A stretch of 64,000 nucleotides of DNA, taken from NCBI RefSeq assembly GCF_009649745.1, contig NZ_WJNG01000008.1, positions 80,422-144,421 on the forward strand, read 5' to 3'. The position numbers and the translations under genes are program-made. Shown one piece after another: positions 1 to 8,119 of this stretch. The notes beneath the pieces are model-generated. The model was not told where the DNA came from, ran no database searches, and saw nothing but the letters and a program-made list of their open reading frames with translations. Every line of letters begins with the position of its first letter. The stretch's first letter is position 1. This DNA comes from Aquibacillus halophilus. GTDB taxonomy: Bacteria; Bacillota; Bacilli; Bacillales; Amphibacillaceae.

Positions 1-45
1 GAGCAACTATACATGACTGACATGAAGATTTCTACAACGTATTAG
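1..45 (+). CDS. 3' end of an upstream gene (partial)
   Basis: The window opens in a reading frame of 14 codons that ends in TAG at 43-45, just 17 bases before the GH35 start. It could be the tail of the preceding gene of the same transcription unit. Too short to name, and it could be chance. Confidence 0.3.
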   Translation, partial: EQLYMTDMKISTTY

Positions 46-62
46 TAAAGGGTGTATTTTAG

Positions 63-1805
63 ATGAATAAGTTACATGTCGAAGGTAAAGACCTTAAATT
101 AAATAATGAACATTTTCAAGTAATATCTGGCGCCATTCATTACTTTAGAATAGTCCCTGAATATTGGGAAGATCGATTACTGAAGCTGAAAGCATGTGGG
201 TTTAATTGTGTGGAAACGTATATACCTTGGAATCTTCATGAACCAAAAGAAGGAGAATTCAACTTTGAAGGTATAGCAGATGTTGAATCTTTCGTACGTA
301 TCGCTGAAAAAGTAGGTCTCTATGTTATTTTAAGACCAAGTCCATATATTTGTGCAGAATGGGAATTTGGTGGATTACCGGCATGGTTACTAGCTGACAA
401 AAATATGAGGGTTAGATCATACCACAAGCCTTATCTGGAAAAAGTCGATCAATATTATAATGTTTTATTGCAGAAGCTAAAGCCATTGCAAATTACTCAT
501 AATGGACCAGTTATAGCGATGCAAGTAGAGAATGAATATGGAAGTTTTGGAAATGACAAAACCTATTTAAATTATATAAAAGAAAATATGATTAATAGAG
601 GAATAGATGTATTACTCTTCACTTCAGATGGTCCAACAGATTTAATGTTAAAAGGTGGGACAATACCTGGTGTATTAGCTACACTTAATTTTGGGTCCAA
701 ACCAAAGGAGTCCTTTGAAAAATTAGCAGAGCATGAAGCAGACTTACCAAATATTTGTATGGAATATTGGAATGGATGGTTTGACCATTGGGGAGAAGAA
801 CACCATCAAAGAGATCCCAAAGAGGCAGCAGATACTTTCGGTGAAATGTTAGAAAATGGAGATAATGTAAATTTTTACATGTTTCATGGAGGAACTAATT
901 TTGGATTCTTTAATGGCGCTAATCATAGCGATAAATACGAACCGACTGTAACAAGTTATGATTATGATTGCCCTTTAAGCGAATCAGGAGATCTAACACC
1001 AAAATTCTATGCTGTCAGAGAAGCGATTGCTAAGTATAAGGATATTGGGGACTTAATACTACCGAAACCTATCCCTAAAAAGAATTATGGTGTGATCAAA
1101 CTGACTCAAGTTGCGCCACTATTCAAAAATTTAGAGAACTTATCGGAAGTCGTACACCGTACCCACCCAGAGACGATGGAACAATTAGGTCAAAGTTACG
1201 GATTTATTCTTTACAAAACGAAGATTCACGGGCCTCAAGAAGAGCAACCTTTAATCATTCAAGATGTTCGTGACCGGGCTTTGGTTTTTGTAAATGGAAA
1301 TTATATGGGTGTCATTGATCGATGGAATGAAAACTCGATATCATTTGCGGTTCCAAAAGAAGGGGTTACCGTCGAAATACTTGTCGAAAATATGGGACGC
1401 ATTAATTATGGTCCACAACTGATAGACCCTAAAGGAATTACAGAAGGGGTAAGATTTGAACGCCAATTTCTTTATGATTGGGAAATATCTCTCTTACCAT
1501 TAGATGATCTTAGTAAATTAGATTTTCAAAGACATTTGAATATAAAAGGACCAGGATTCTTCAAGGGTACGTTAGAAGTTCAAGATAAAGGTGATACATT
1601 TATTGAGTTACCTAATTGGGTAAAAGGTGTAGTATTTATCAATGGATTTAACATTGGACGTTATTGGGAAATAGGTCCTCAAAGAACTTTATATGTTCCT
1701 GCCCCTTTGCTAAAAGAAGGCACAAACGAGATTATAATTTTTGACCTTCATAGTGCACCGGAAGAAAAAATAGTAAATTTCACAGATACACCTATCTTAG
1801 GTTAG
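63..1805 (+). CDS. Glycoside hydrolase family 35 beta-galactosidase
   Basis: The product of 580 residues hydrolyses terminal beta-galactosides from oligosaccharides or glycan chains. The N-terminal TIM barrel of GH35 is clear: the acid/base Glu lies in ENEYG (about residue 158) and the nucleophile Glu in MEYWNGWFDHWG (about residue 234). The C-terminal part carries the beta-sandwich domains usual for short bacterial GH35 enzymes, ending in an INGFNIGRYW segment. No signal peptide is visible, so it is probably cytoplasmic and acts on imported oligosaccharides. A GGGTG stretch precedes the ATG. A strong terminator follows directly. Downstream genes for amino-sugar phosphate catabolism suggest galacto-N-biose or similar GalNAc-containing substrates, but the sequence does not fix the linkage. 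Confidence 0.93.
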   Translation: MNKLHVEGKDLKLNNEHFQVISGAIHYFRIVPEYWEDRLLKLKACGFNCVETYIPWNLHEPKEGEFNFEGIADVESFVRIAEKVGLYVILRPSPYICAEWEFGGLPAWLLADKNMRVRSYHKPYLEKVDQYYNVLLQKLKPLQITHNGPVIAMQVENEYGSFGNDKTYLNYIKENMINRGIDVLLFTSDGPTDLMLKGGTIPGVLATLNFGSKPKESFEKLAEHEADLPNICMEYWNGWFDHWGEEHHQRDPKEAADTFGEMLENGDNVNFYMFHGGTNFGFFNGANHSDKYEPTVTSYDYDCPLSESGDLTPKFYAVREAIAKYKDIGDLILPKPIPKKNYGVIKLTQVAPLFKNLENLSEVVHRTHPETMEQLGQSYGFILYKTKIHGPQEEQPLIIQDVRDRALVFVNGNYMGVIDRWNENSISFAVPKEGVTVEILVENMGRINYGPQLIDPKGITEGVRFERQFLYDWEISLLPLDDLSKLDFQRHLNIKGPGFFKGTLEVQDKGDTFIELPNWVKGVVFINGFNIGRYWEIGPQRTLYVPAPLLKEGTNEIIIFDLHSAPEEKIVNFTDTPILG

Positions 1806-1806
1806 A

Positions 1807-1860
1807 AGTAGCCGAACATATTCAAATGTAATTTGAATTCTTGTTCGGCTACTACTTTTA
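1807..1860 (+). terminator. Rho-independent terminator after the GH35 gene
   Basis: A perfect 12-bp inverted repeat (AGTAGCCGAACA and its complement, 1807-1818 and 1842-1853) with a further inner stem is followed by a T-rich run. It starts directly after the GH35 stop codon. Confidence 0.85.
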
Positions 1861-2095
1861 TTTTGATATCACTAAGTGAGGAGCTACTCCTAATAAGCAA
1901 AGTTAATATCAACAAAATTTAAATGACAACCTTCCTTTAGTGGATTAAGCATCTTCTTTCATAATAATGGTTAAATAGTATGTTAAACCAATAGAAACAT
2001 CTTGATAAGATGTTTGTTTTCTGAAAACGATTAATTAGGTTCTGGTTCGCATTTTAGGTTTCCTAGAAAAACAATTAAGAATCTAACACATCAGG

Positions 2096-2124
2096 TTGAC
2101 CCATCAACCCTATGGGGGTACAAT
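2096..2124 (+). promoter_or_regulatory. Probable SigA promoter of the agaS-nagA-aldolase operon
   Basis: TTGACC (2096-2101) and TACAAT (2119-2124) are separated by 17 bases and lie about 60 bases before the isomerase start. The rest of the gap from 1861 to 2183 shows no gene. A sequence partly like a catabolite-responsive element (TGAAAACGATTAAT, about 2022) lies upstream, but it departs from consensus at the end. Confidence 0.55.
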
Positions 2125-2183
2125 GAATATGATCCAATAGATAAGCGTCTAACTTAGGTTAGAAATACCGGAGGGGATAAATC

Positions 2184-3356
2184 ATGTTTAATCTGTCATT
2201 AAATAATTGGGAAAAAATATCAGGAAACAATACAGCCAAAGAGATTACTCAACAACCTGGCGTATGGAAAAAGCAATTTCAACATTTTTCTAAATATTTT
2301 TCAGAAATAAATACTTTTATTCAACAAATACTCGAACAGCACAGCCGAGTAAGAGTTATTATGACTGGTGCAGGCACATCCGCCTTTATTGGTGATATTC
2401 TTCTGCCAATTCTTAGAAAGGAACATAAAGGGAAATTATATTTTGAATCTATTGCAACGACAGATATTGTTTCCAACCCAGACAATTACTTTATTAAGGA
2501 TGAACCAACCATATTAGTTTCCTTTGCACGTTCAGGAAATAGTCCTGAAAGCATAGCAACAGTTAACTTAGGTAAACAAACGATTGAGAATTTCTATCAA
2601 ATTAATATTACGTGCAATGAATTGGGTTCGCTATCTGAAGATACGAGAGATGATCCTGATAGCCTGACAATACTACTACCTGCAGAAACACATGATAAAG
2701 GGTTTGCTATGACTAGTAGCTTTACCACCATGATGCTTACAGCTTATCTTATGTTTACTTCTAATGGAAAGAATAGCGAGAACCAAATCAAACATTTAAT
2801 TACATGTGGTAATTCGATGATTAATAATATTGGTGATATAGTCGATGACATTTTGAATGTCGACCTTGAAAGATTAGTATATTTAGGTTCAGGGGCTTTT
2901 GGTCAATTGGCTCATGAAGCGGCATTAAAGATGCTAGAACTGAGTGCGGGGAAAATAGTTGCTATGCATGAATCTTCATTAGGCTTTCGACATGGTCCTA
3001 AGTCAGTATTGAACAATAACACCATTATAATTATGTTTTTTTCTTCTGACTCTTATACGAGAAAATATGATTTTGATATGTTAGAAGAATTAATTTCTGA
3101 AGACGTAAAAGTGGTGGTGATTCAGGAAAATGAAGATAAAGAAGTCGAAAAACTGGCAACATGGTCGGTTGCGTTGCATGAAGAGAACAAGTTTGACAGT
3201 GAACTTTATTTATCCTTATTATTTATTGTCTTTGCTCAAACTTTAGCATTGAAGAAATCGGTTCAGTTGGGTATTACTCCGGATAACCCTAGCCCAGATG
3301 GAATTGTGAATAGAGTAGTACAAGGTGTAAAGATATATCCCAAAGAGTTAGTCTAA
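2184..3356 (+). CDS. agaS: AgaS-type SIS-domain sugar-phosphate isomerase/deaminase
   Basis: The protein of 390 residues has two SIS (sugar isomerase) domains. The first begins near residue 60 with GAGTSAFIGDI; the second is near residue 230 with YLGSGAFGQLAHEAALKMLE, followed by the HESSLGFRHGPKS segment typical of AgaS. AgaS-family enzymes convert galactosamine-6-phosphate to tagatose-6-phosphate with loss of ammonia. The ATG is preceded by GGAGGGG. It is first in a co-directional run with the NagA-like deacetylase (27-base gap) and the aldolase, which together form most of an N-acetylgalactosamine route. A glucosamine-type deaminase activity cannot be excluded from sequence. Confidence 0.88.
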   Translation: MFNLSLNNWEKISGNNTAKEITQQPGVWKKQFQHFSKYFSEINTFIQQILEQHSRVRVIMTGAGTSAFIGDILLPILRKEHKGKLYFESIATTDIVSNPDNYFIKDEPTILVSFARSGNSPESIATVNLGKQTIENFYQINITCNELGSLSEDTRDDPDSLTILLPAETHDKGFAMTSSFTTMMLTAYLMFTSNGKNSENQIKHLITCGNSMINNIGDIVDDILNVDLERLVYLGSGAFGQLAHEAALKMLELSAGKIVAMHESSLGFRHGPKSVLNNNTIIIMFFSSDSYTRKYDFDMLEELISEDVKVVVIQENEDKEVEKLATWSVALHEENKFDSELYLSLLFIVFAQTLALKKSVQLGITPDNPSPDGIVNRVVQGVKIYPKELV

Positions 3357-3383
3357 ATTACTACGGCCAAAGGGTAAATATAC

Positions 3384-4535
3384 ATGAGTCAATACTTCAT
3401 AAAAGCAAAAGAATTTTGGTTAGAAGAAGGAGTTAAACAAAGTGGTTATTTAGAGGTGGTAGATGGGTTGTTTGGTGGATATTATTCATCTACTAATGAA
3501 ACGGATCTTGTTTGGGATATGTCAGACTATATTATTGCTCCAGGTTTATTTGATACCCATATTCATGGAATAAAAGGATATGACGTGATGGATGGAACAA
3601 TAAAATCGATCCATGTAATTTCGAACGTACTAGCAGAATTAGGAGTAACAAGATTTTTACCAACTACATTAACATCTTCTGTTAGAAATATTGATCAAGC
3701 ACTACGATCCGTTTATGGAGCTATCCAGGAAGGAGTAAAAGGTGCCAAAATTGAAGGCATCTTTTTAGAAGGTCCATATTTCACAGAAGTACACAAAGGA
3801 GCGCAAAATCCAAAGTATTTTCTTGATCCAAAAGCAGAAGATTTTTATCGTTGGCAAGTGCTAGCAGGTGGAAATATTAAAAAAATAGCCTTAGCCCCAG
3901 AAAAAAAGGGCTCGAGCGAATTCATAGAAACTATAAAAAAAGATAATTTAACCATTTCGATTGCTCACACGGATGCTTCGTTTGAAATTTGTAAGCAGGC
4001 AATTGATAAAGGTGTATCCGTTTTTGTTCATCTATTCAATGGTATGAGAGGATTGCATCATCGTGATCCAGGTGTAGTAGGTGCAGCCTTGCGCTTCCAT
4101 GATACGTATAGTGAATTAATATGTGATGGTTATCATGTAAACCCGGATTTAGTACATATTGTAAATTCGATAAAAGGAAGTCATCTAGTATTAGTTACGG
4201 ATTGTATGAGGGCAGGTCTATTATCAGATGGAATCTATCAACTAGGTGAGTACAATGTAACCATTACTAATGGTAAAGCGGAGACAGAGTTTGGTTCGTT
4301 AGCGGGGAGTACATTATTACTAAAAGATAGTGTGAAAAATTTATCTGAATGGGCTGATATCTCACTTTATGAAGCTTGGCATCGCGCGTCTCTCAGTCCC
4401 GCTAAAAGCATGAATATGGATGATCGGATAGGAAGTATTAAAAGAGGAAAACTTGCTGATTTCGTTGCGATAGATAAAGATTTAGCTATTAAAAGAACGT
4501 TCATTAACGGAGAACCGATTTATCAGAAGGAGTAG
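3384..4535 (+). CDS. nagA: N-acetylhexosamine-6-phosphate deacetylase (NagA/AgaA family)
   Basis: The product of 383 residues belongs to the amidohydrolase superfamily. It shows the metal-site DTHIHG motif after the first beta region, the EGPYF segment, the AHTDAS and HLFNGM motifs with metal-binding His, the catalytic Asp in VTDCMRAG, and a C-terminal RIGSIKRGKLADFVAID strand typical of amidohydrolases. The enzyme removes acetate from N-acetylglucosamine-6-P or N-acetylgalactosamine-6-P. Being placed between agaS and a tagatose-type aldolase favours the GalNAc-6-P substrate. It is spaced 27 bases from agaS and 6 bases from the aldolase, so one transcript is likely. Confidence 0.92.
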   Translation: MSQYFIKAKEFWLEEGVKQSGYLEVVDGLFGGYYSSTNETDLVWDMSDYIIAPGLFDTHIHGIKGYDVMDGTIKSIHVISNVLAELGVTRFLPTTLTSSVRNIDQALRSVYGAIQEGVKGAKIEGIFLEGPYFTEVHKGAQNPKYFLDPKAEDFYRWQVLAGGNIKKIALAPEKKGSSEFIETIKKDNLTISIAHTDASFEICKQAIDKGVSVFVHLFNGMRGLHHRDPGVVGAALRFHDTYSELICDGYHVNPDLVHIVNSIKGSHLVLVTDCMRAGLLSDGIYQLGEYNVTITNGKAETEFGSLAGSTLLLKDSVKNLSEWADISLYEAWHRASLSPAKSMNMDDRIGSIKRGKLADFVAIDKDLAIKRTFINGEPIYQKE

Positions 4536-4541
4536 ATAATA

Positions 4542-5399
4542 ATGGGATATGTGCATAATACAAAGGAAATGTTAGAAAAAGCAAGACAAGAAGGCTATGC
4601 TGTACCTGCTTTTAATATTCATAACCTAGAAACTTTGAAGGTGGTAGTGGAGGCTGCTGAAGAGTTAAAGTCACCACTTATTCTTGCAGCAACACCTGGC
4701 ACAATGAAATACTCTGGAAGAGATTATATACAAGCAATTGCAGAAGTGGCAGCAAAAAATGTATCAATTCCTGTTGCGTTACATTTAGATCACCATGAAG
4801 ATATTGATTCTATTAAACAATCACTCGTATTAGGAGTAAAGTCAGTTATGATTGACGGATCCCATTTTACTTTTGATAATAATATTAAAATTACAAGTGA
4901 AGTTGTTAAACTAGCACATCAATATGGTGCTACGGTAGAAGGAGAACTTGGGACATTAGTGGGTCAAGAAGATGATTTGATTGTGGAAGCGGAGGATGCC
5001 GCATATACAAATCCAGATTTGGCAAAAGAATATGTCCAAAAAACGAATATCGATTCATTTGCAATGGCTATTGGGACTGGACATGGATTATATAAAACAA
5101 AGCCGAATTTAGACTTTGACCGGTTAGAGAAGATTAAAAATTTAGTTTCTATTCCATTAGTGTTACATGGGGCATCTGGAATTTCTGCAGAAGATGTAAG
5201 AAGATGTATTTCATTAGGGTGTGCCAAAGTTAATATTGCAACAGAACTGAAGATTCCTTTTGCGGAGAATTTGAGGGAATATTTGCAGAATCATCCTAAT
5301 GAATCAGACCCTAGAAAGTATATGAAGGGTGCTAAAGAAAAAATGAAGGAAGTTGTAAAGGAAAAAATTTTAATTTGTATGAGTGATGGAAAAGCATAG
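4542..5399 (+). CDS. Class II tagatose/fructose-bisphosphate aldolase (KbaY/GatY-like)
   Basis: The product of 285 residues is a zinc-dependent class II aldolase, with zinc His in HLDHHED, a VEGELG segment and a GTGHGLYKTKPNLDFDRL segment. In this family the GatY/KbaY/AgaY branch splits tagatose-1,6-bisphosphate into glyceraldehyde-3-P and dihydroxyacetone-P. The preceding agaS and nagA-like genes support tagatose-bisphosphate as substrate. The stop is followed after 11 bases by a broken kinase start, so the operon once continued. Substrate preference over fructose-bisphosphate is inferred from context. Confidence 0.88.
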   Translation: MGYVHNTKEMLEKARQEGYAVPAFNIHNLETLKVVVEAAEELKSPLILAATPGTMKYSGRDYIQAIAEVAAKNVSIPVALHLDHHEDIDSIKQSLVLGVKSVMIDGSHFTFDNNIKITSEVVKLAHQYGATVEGELGTLVGQEDDLIVEAEDAAYTNPDLAKEYVQKTNIDSFAMAIGTGHGLYKTKPNLDFDRLEKIKNLVSIPLVLHGASGISAEDVRRCISLGCAKVNIATELKIPFAENLREYLQNHPNESDPRKYMKGAKEKMKEVVKEKILICMSDGKA

Positions 5400-5410
5400 G
5401 AGTGATTCGG

Positions 5411-5455
5411 ATGATATTAACTATTACATTAAATCCATTAGTAGATATAGGATAA
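5411..5455 (+). pseudogene. N-terminal remnant of a PfkB-family tagatose-6-P / 1-phosphofructokinase
   Basis: Eleven bases after the aldolase stop, an ATG opens a 14-residue peptide MILTITLNPLVDIG followed by TAA. This matches the first strand of LacC/FruK-type kinases, which begin with a hydrophobic strand and T-LNP-(A/S/L)-(L/I/V)-D. The remaining roughly 290 codons are absent and the sequence up to 5730 is not recognisable. The gene would have phosphorylated tagatose-6-P between AgaS and the aldolase, so the pathway appears to have lost its local kinase. Confidence 0.6.
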
Positions 5456-5745
5456 GGTCGATCATGTTCTACTGAATAATGTGCATCTGTAGAGAGGCAA
5501 GTAAATTAGTGAGTTCATCACCTACGAATTAACTTCAATAGACCTAGCCAGGACTACCCCAAATGCTATGGAGCAGTCAACTAGGCATATTAATCTTCGT
5601 GCTTTTGATTTAGTGTTGCTAAATGTTCGAACTCTTAAGCTATAAATCTTTTATAAATTTTTGTTATCGTGTTTCGGATAGATGTGATGATAGTTTTAAC
5701 GGACTAACATACAAAATTGTTTCCTAGGAATTGGGGGAATCCAAA

Positions 5746-6633
5746 ATGAAATATGCATTAGGTATTGATGTAGGAGGAACAAAGATTGCAAGTGCAATTA
5801 TAAATGCCGATGGAAGAATTGTAGATAAGATTCAGGTTGCAAGTAAACCTGAAAATGAAAATAGCATGTTTCAACAAGTAACTTTATCTATAGACCGACT
5901 AATGGAAAAATCTAATTTAACAATCAACCAATTAGAAGGTATTGGAGTTGGTTTGCCAGGAAAAGTTGATGTTGAGAATGGACTTGCTGTGTTTCAGAAT
6001 AATTTACCTTGGAGAAACTTTCCAATTGTGGAGAAGTTAAGTGAATATACAAAGGTTTCTAATATAAAATTAGACAATGATGTGTATATGGCTTGTTTTG
6101 CAGAATGGCAAGCACATGATCCAAAGGAAAAAGAAGTATTTGTTTATATAACTGTTAGTACAGGAATAGCCTGTTCAATTATACATAATGGAGAATTTAT
6201 CAGAGGGTCAGGATTTGCTGGCGAATTGGGTCTGTTTCCGGTGCAAACATCTATAAAAGGGACAGAAATGGAACGATTAGAATTCTTATCATCGGGTAGC
6301 GCAATTCAAAAAAGAATAAACAATAAATTAGAGACGAGGCAAATATTTGATAAGTACCATCATGGGGACAATGACACGATTAAAATGGTTGATACAGCTA
6401 TTCATTCTTTAGCACATGGGTTATATAGTATTTGTTGTCTACTTGATCCCCACAAAGTTGTATTTGGAGGAAGTGTAATGAATTATCAGCCTTTTGTAGT
6501 TGAGAAACTAAAGGAATATTTACAAGATTATCTCACTTTAGAGCAAGAAGACTTTGTGAATCGGATCTATTTAAGTAAGCACAGAGGGGATGCTGGTGTA
6601 TTGGGAGCAGGAATGAAGGTTCTCGACTTATGA
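5746..6633 (+). CDS. ROK-family sugar kinase
   Basis: The product of 295 residues has the ATP-binding motif DVGGTKIASAII at the N-terminus, the ROK Asp-containing LDNDVYMACFAEW segment and the FAGELG strand. The usual ROK zinc motif CxCGxxGCxE is absent: after FAGELG the chain runs through a Cys-free loop. I chose ATG 5746 over the in-frame TTG at 5731 because the GGGGG ribosome site lies 8 bases before it. By context it may phosphorylate GalNAc, galactosamine or a related sugar. It could also be a glucokinase-like enzyme; substrate is not readable from sequence. Confidence 0.82.
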   Translation: MKYALGIDVGGTKIASAIINADGRIVDKIQVASKPENENSMFQQVTLSIDRLMEKSNLTINQLEGIGVGLPGKVDVENGLAVFQNNLPWRNFPIVEKLSEYTKVSNIKLDNDVYMACFAEWQAHDPKEKEVFVYITVSTGIACSIIHNGEFIRGSGFAGELGLFPVQTSIKGTEMERLEFLSSGSAIQKRINNKLETRQIFDKYHHGDNDTIKMVDTAIHSLAHGLYSICCLLDPHKVVFGGSVMNYQPFVVEKLKEYLQDYLTLEQEDFVNRIYLSKHRGDAGVLGAGMKVLDL

Positions 6634-6816
6634 GTATTTACATCAGTAACAGATGAAACTTTATATATTCTTTCTAACTACGTAATAGGTATAGACAACT
6701 CAATCATGGTGTCATTTTTAAAAGATTGATGTTAAAAAAGGATAGTAGCTCCTTCGATATAACCACATTAGGGCATGTGGAATATAGGAAAGGCGGCCAT
6801 GTGTTATTGTTTCTTA

Positions 6817-6847
6817 CACACTTTTAACCATTTTGGTCAAAAGTGTG
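6817..6847 (+). promoter_or_regulatory. Inverted repeat upstream of the chromate-transporter pair
   Basis: Two 14-base arms (CACACTTTTAACCA and TGGTCAAAAGTGTG) are complementary except for one position and are separated by 3 bases. The repeat lies 54 bases before the first transporter start and has no T-run, so it looks like an operator rather than a terminator. The regulator is unknown; the ROK repressor downstream is one candidate. Confidence 0.45.
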
Positions 6848-6900
6848 ATAAAGTAATAATAAAAGAACTTATCTATTGTTTAAAGTTGGAGTGAGAAAAT

Positions 6901-7521
6901 ATGAAAACCGACTGGAAATTTATTTTACAAATTTTCTTATCATTTTTGAAAATTGGTCCTGCTACATTTGGTGGTGGCTATGCCATGATTCCAATGATTG
7001 AAAGGGAAGTTGTAGATAAAAAGAAATGGATTCGGAATAAAGATGTTACGGAGATATTCGCAATTGCAGAATCTGTACCAGGCGCAATAGCTATAAACTC
7101 TGCAACATTTATTGGCTATCGCTTGGCAGGAGTAAGAGGGGCTGTTGCAGCAATGGTCGGTGTTTTATTACCAACATTTATTATTGTTGTCATACTAAGC
7201 ATGCTATTTCTTATTGTAAAAGATAATCCACATATTGAATCTGCTTTTATTGCGATTCGAGCTACTATCGTTGCTTTGATTGTTTATGCAGCCTATAAAA
7301 TAGGGATGACAGCAGTTTATGATAAGACGACTTTAGGCATCGCAACTGTAACAACGGCTATTTTATTTTTTCTTCATGTTCATCCAGTCGTAGTGATTAT
7401 ATCAGGGATTTTTACTGGTATGGTTGCGGTTCAAATTAAAAGTTGGTTTGGAATGTCTATAAAGTTAGAGAAAGATGAGCTGAATGTAGTTAAAAAAGAG
7501 AAACAAGTAAAAGAGGCTTAG
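6901..7521 (+). CDS. Chromate transporter (CHR family), first half-size subunit
   Basis: The membrane protein of 206 residues carries the CHR signature FLKIGPATFGGGYAMIPMIEREVV near residues 14-36 and the AIAESVPGAIAINSATFIGYRLAG segment, followed by several hydrophobic helices. In the split form of this family two half-size proteins are encoded side by side and work together. The classic substrate is chromate, taken to be moved by exchange with sulfate or other oxyanions. The GTG of the second half follows after 13 bases. Location next to an FGE gene raises the possibility of an oxyanion such as sulfate as physiological substrate, but that is inference. Confidence 0.9.
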   Translation: MKTDWKFILQIFLSFLKIGPATFGGGYAMIPMIEREVVDKKKWIRNKDVTEIFAIAESVPGAIAINSATFIGYRLAGVRGAVAAMVGVLLPTFIIVVILSMLFLIVKDNPHIESAFIAIRATIVALIVYAAYKIGMTAVYDKTTLGIATVTTAILFFLHVHPVVVIISGIFTGMVAVQIKSWFGMSIKLEKDELNVVKKEKQVKEA

Positions 7522-7534
7522 GAGTGATGTTCAC

Positions 7535-8074
7535 GTGGATGTATTAGTAGAACTATTTTTAACCTTTTTAATGATTGGATTTGTTTCTTTCGGTGGTGGT
7601 TACGCCATGATCCCTGTAATTGAGATTGAAGTTTCTAACCATGGTTGGATGACTACTCAGGAATTTACTGATGTAATTGCTATTGCAGGTATGTCACCGG
7701 GACCAATTGCTACGAATAGTGCGATTTTTGTTGGTTATAAAACTGCTGAATTACCAGGCGCCATTGTATCTGCTTTGGCAATGGTTATACCTTCGTTACT
7801 AATAATCCTAATTATTGCAACCTTTTTTTTTCGCTTTAATGAAAATAAATTTGTGAAGTCAGCATTTTATGGGCTTCGACCGATTATTACAGGCTTAATC
7901 GTTTATGCTGCTATAAAATTTGCCATAACAAATAATGTGATTGGAGAATTATCATGGCATACTGCAAGTTTAATGATTATTTTTGGATTATCATTATTTT
8001 CATTAATCAAATTACGGCTGCATCCACTCTTTGTAATTGCCTTGTCAGGATTTGTTGGGATGGTATTATATTAA
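7535..8074 (+). CDS. Chromate transporter (CHR family), second half-size subunit
   Basis: The protein of 179 residues is homologous to its upstream neighbour, with the same FVSFGGGYAMIPVIEIEV and AGMSPGPIATNSAIFVGY motifs. The start is GTG at 7535, preceded by GGAGTGATG. Alternating hydrophobic helices fill the remainder. Together the two genes equal one full-length CHR protein in inverted half arrangement. They probably share one transcript. Confidence 0.9.
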   Translation: MDVLVELFLTFLMIGFVSFGGGYAMIPVIEIEVSNHGWMTTQEFTDVIAIAGMSPGPIATNSAIFVGYKTAELPGAIVSALAMVIPSLLIILIIATFFFRFNENKFVKSAFYGLRPIITGLIVYAAIKFAITNNVIGELSWHTASLMIIFGLSLFSLIKLRLHPLFVIALSGFVGMVLY

Positions 8075-8119
8075 TATAATGGTTTTAAATAGCATTCCTT
8101 ACAAAGGAGGTTGTACTTG

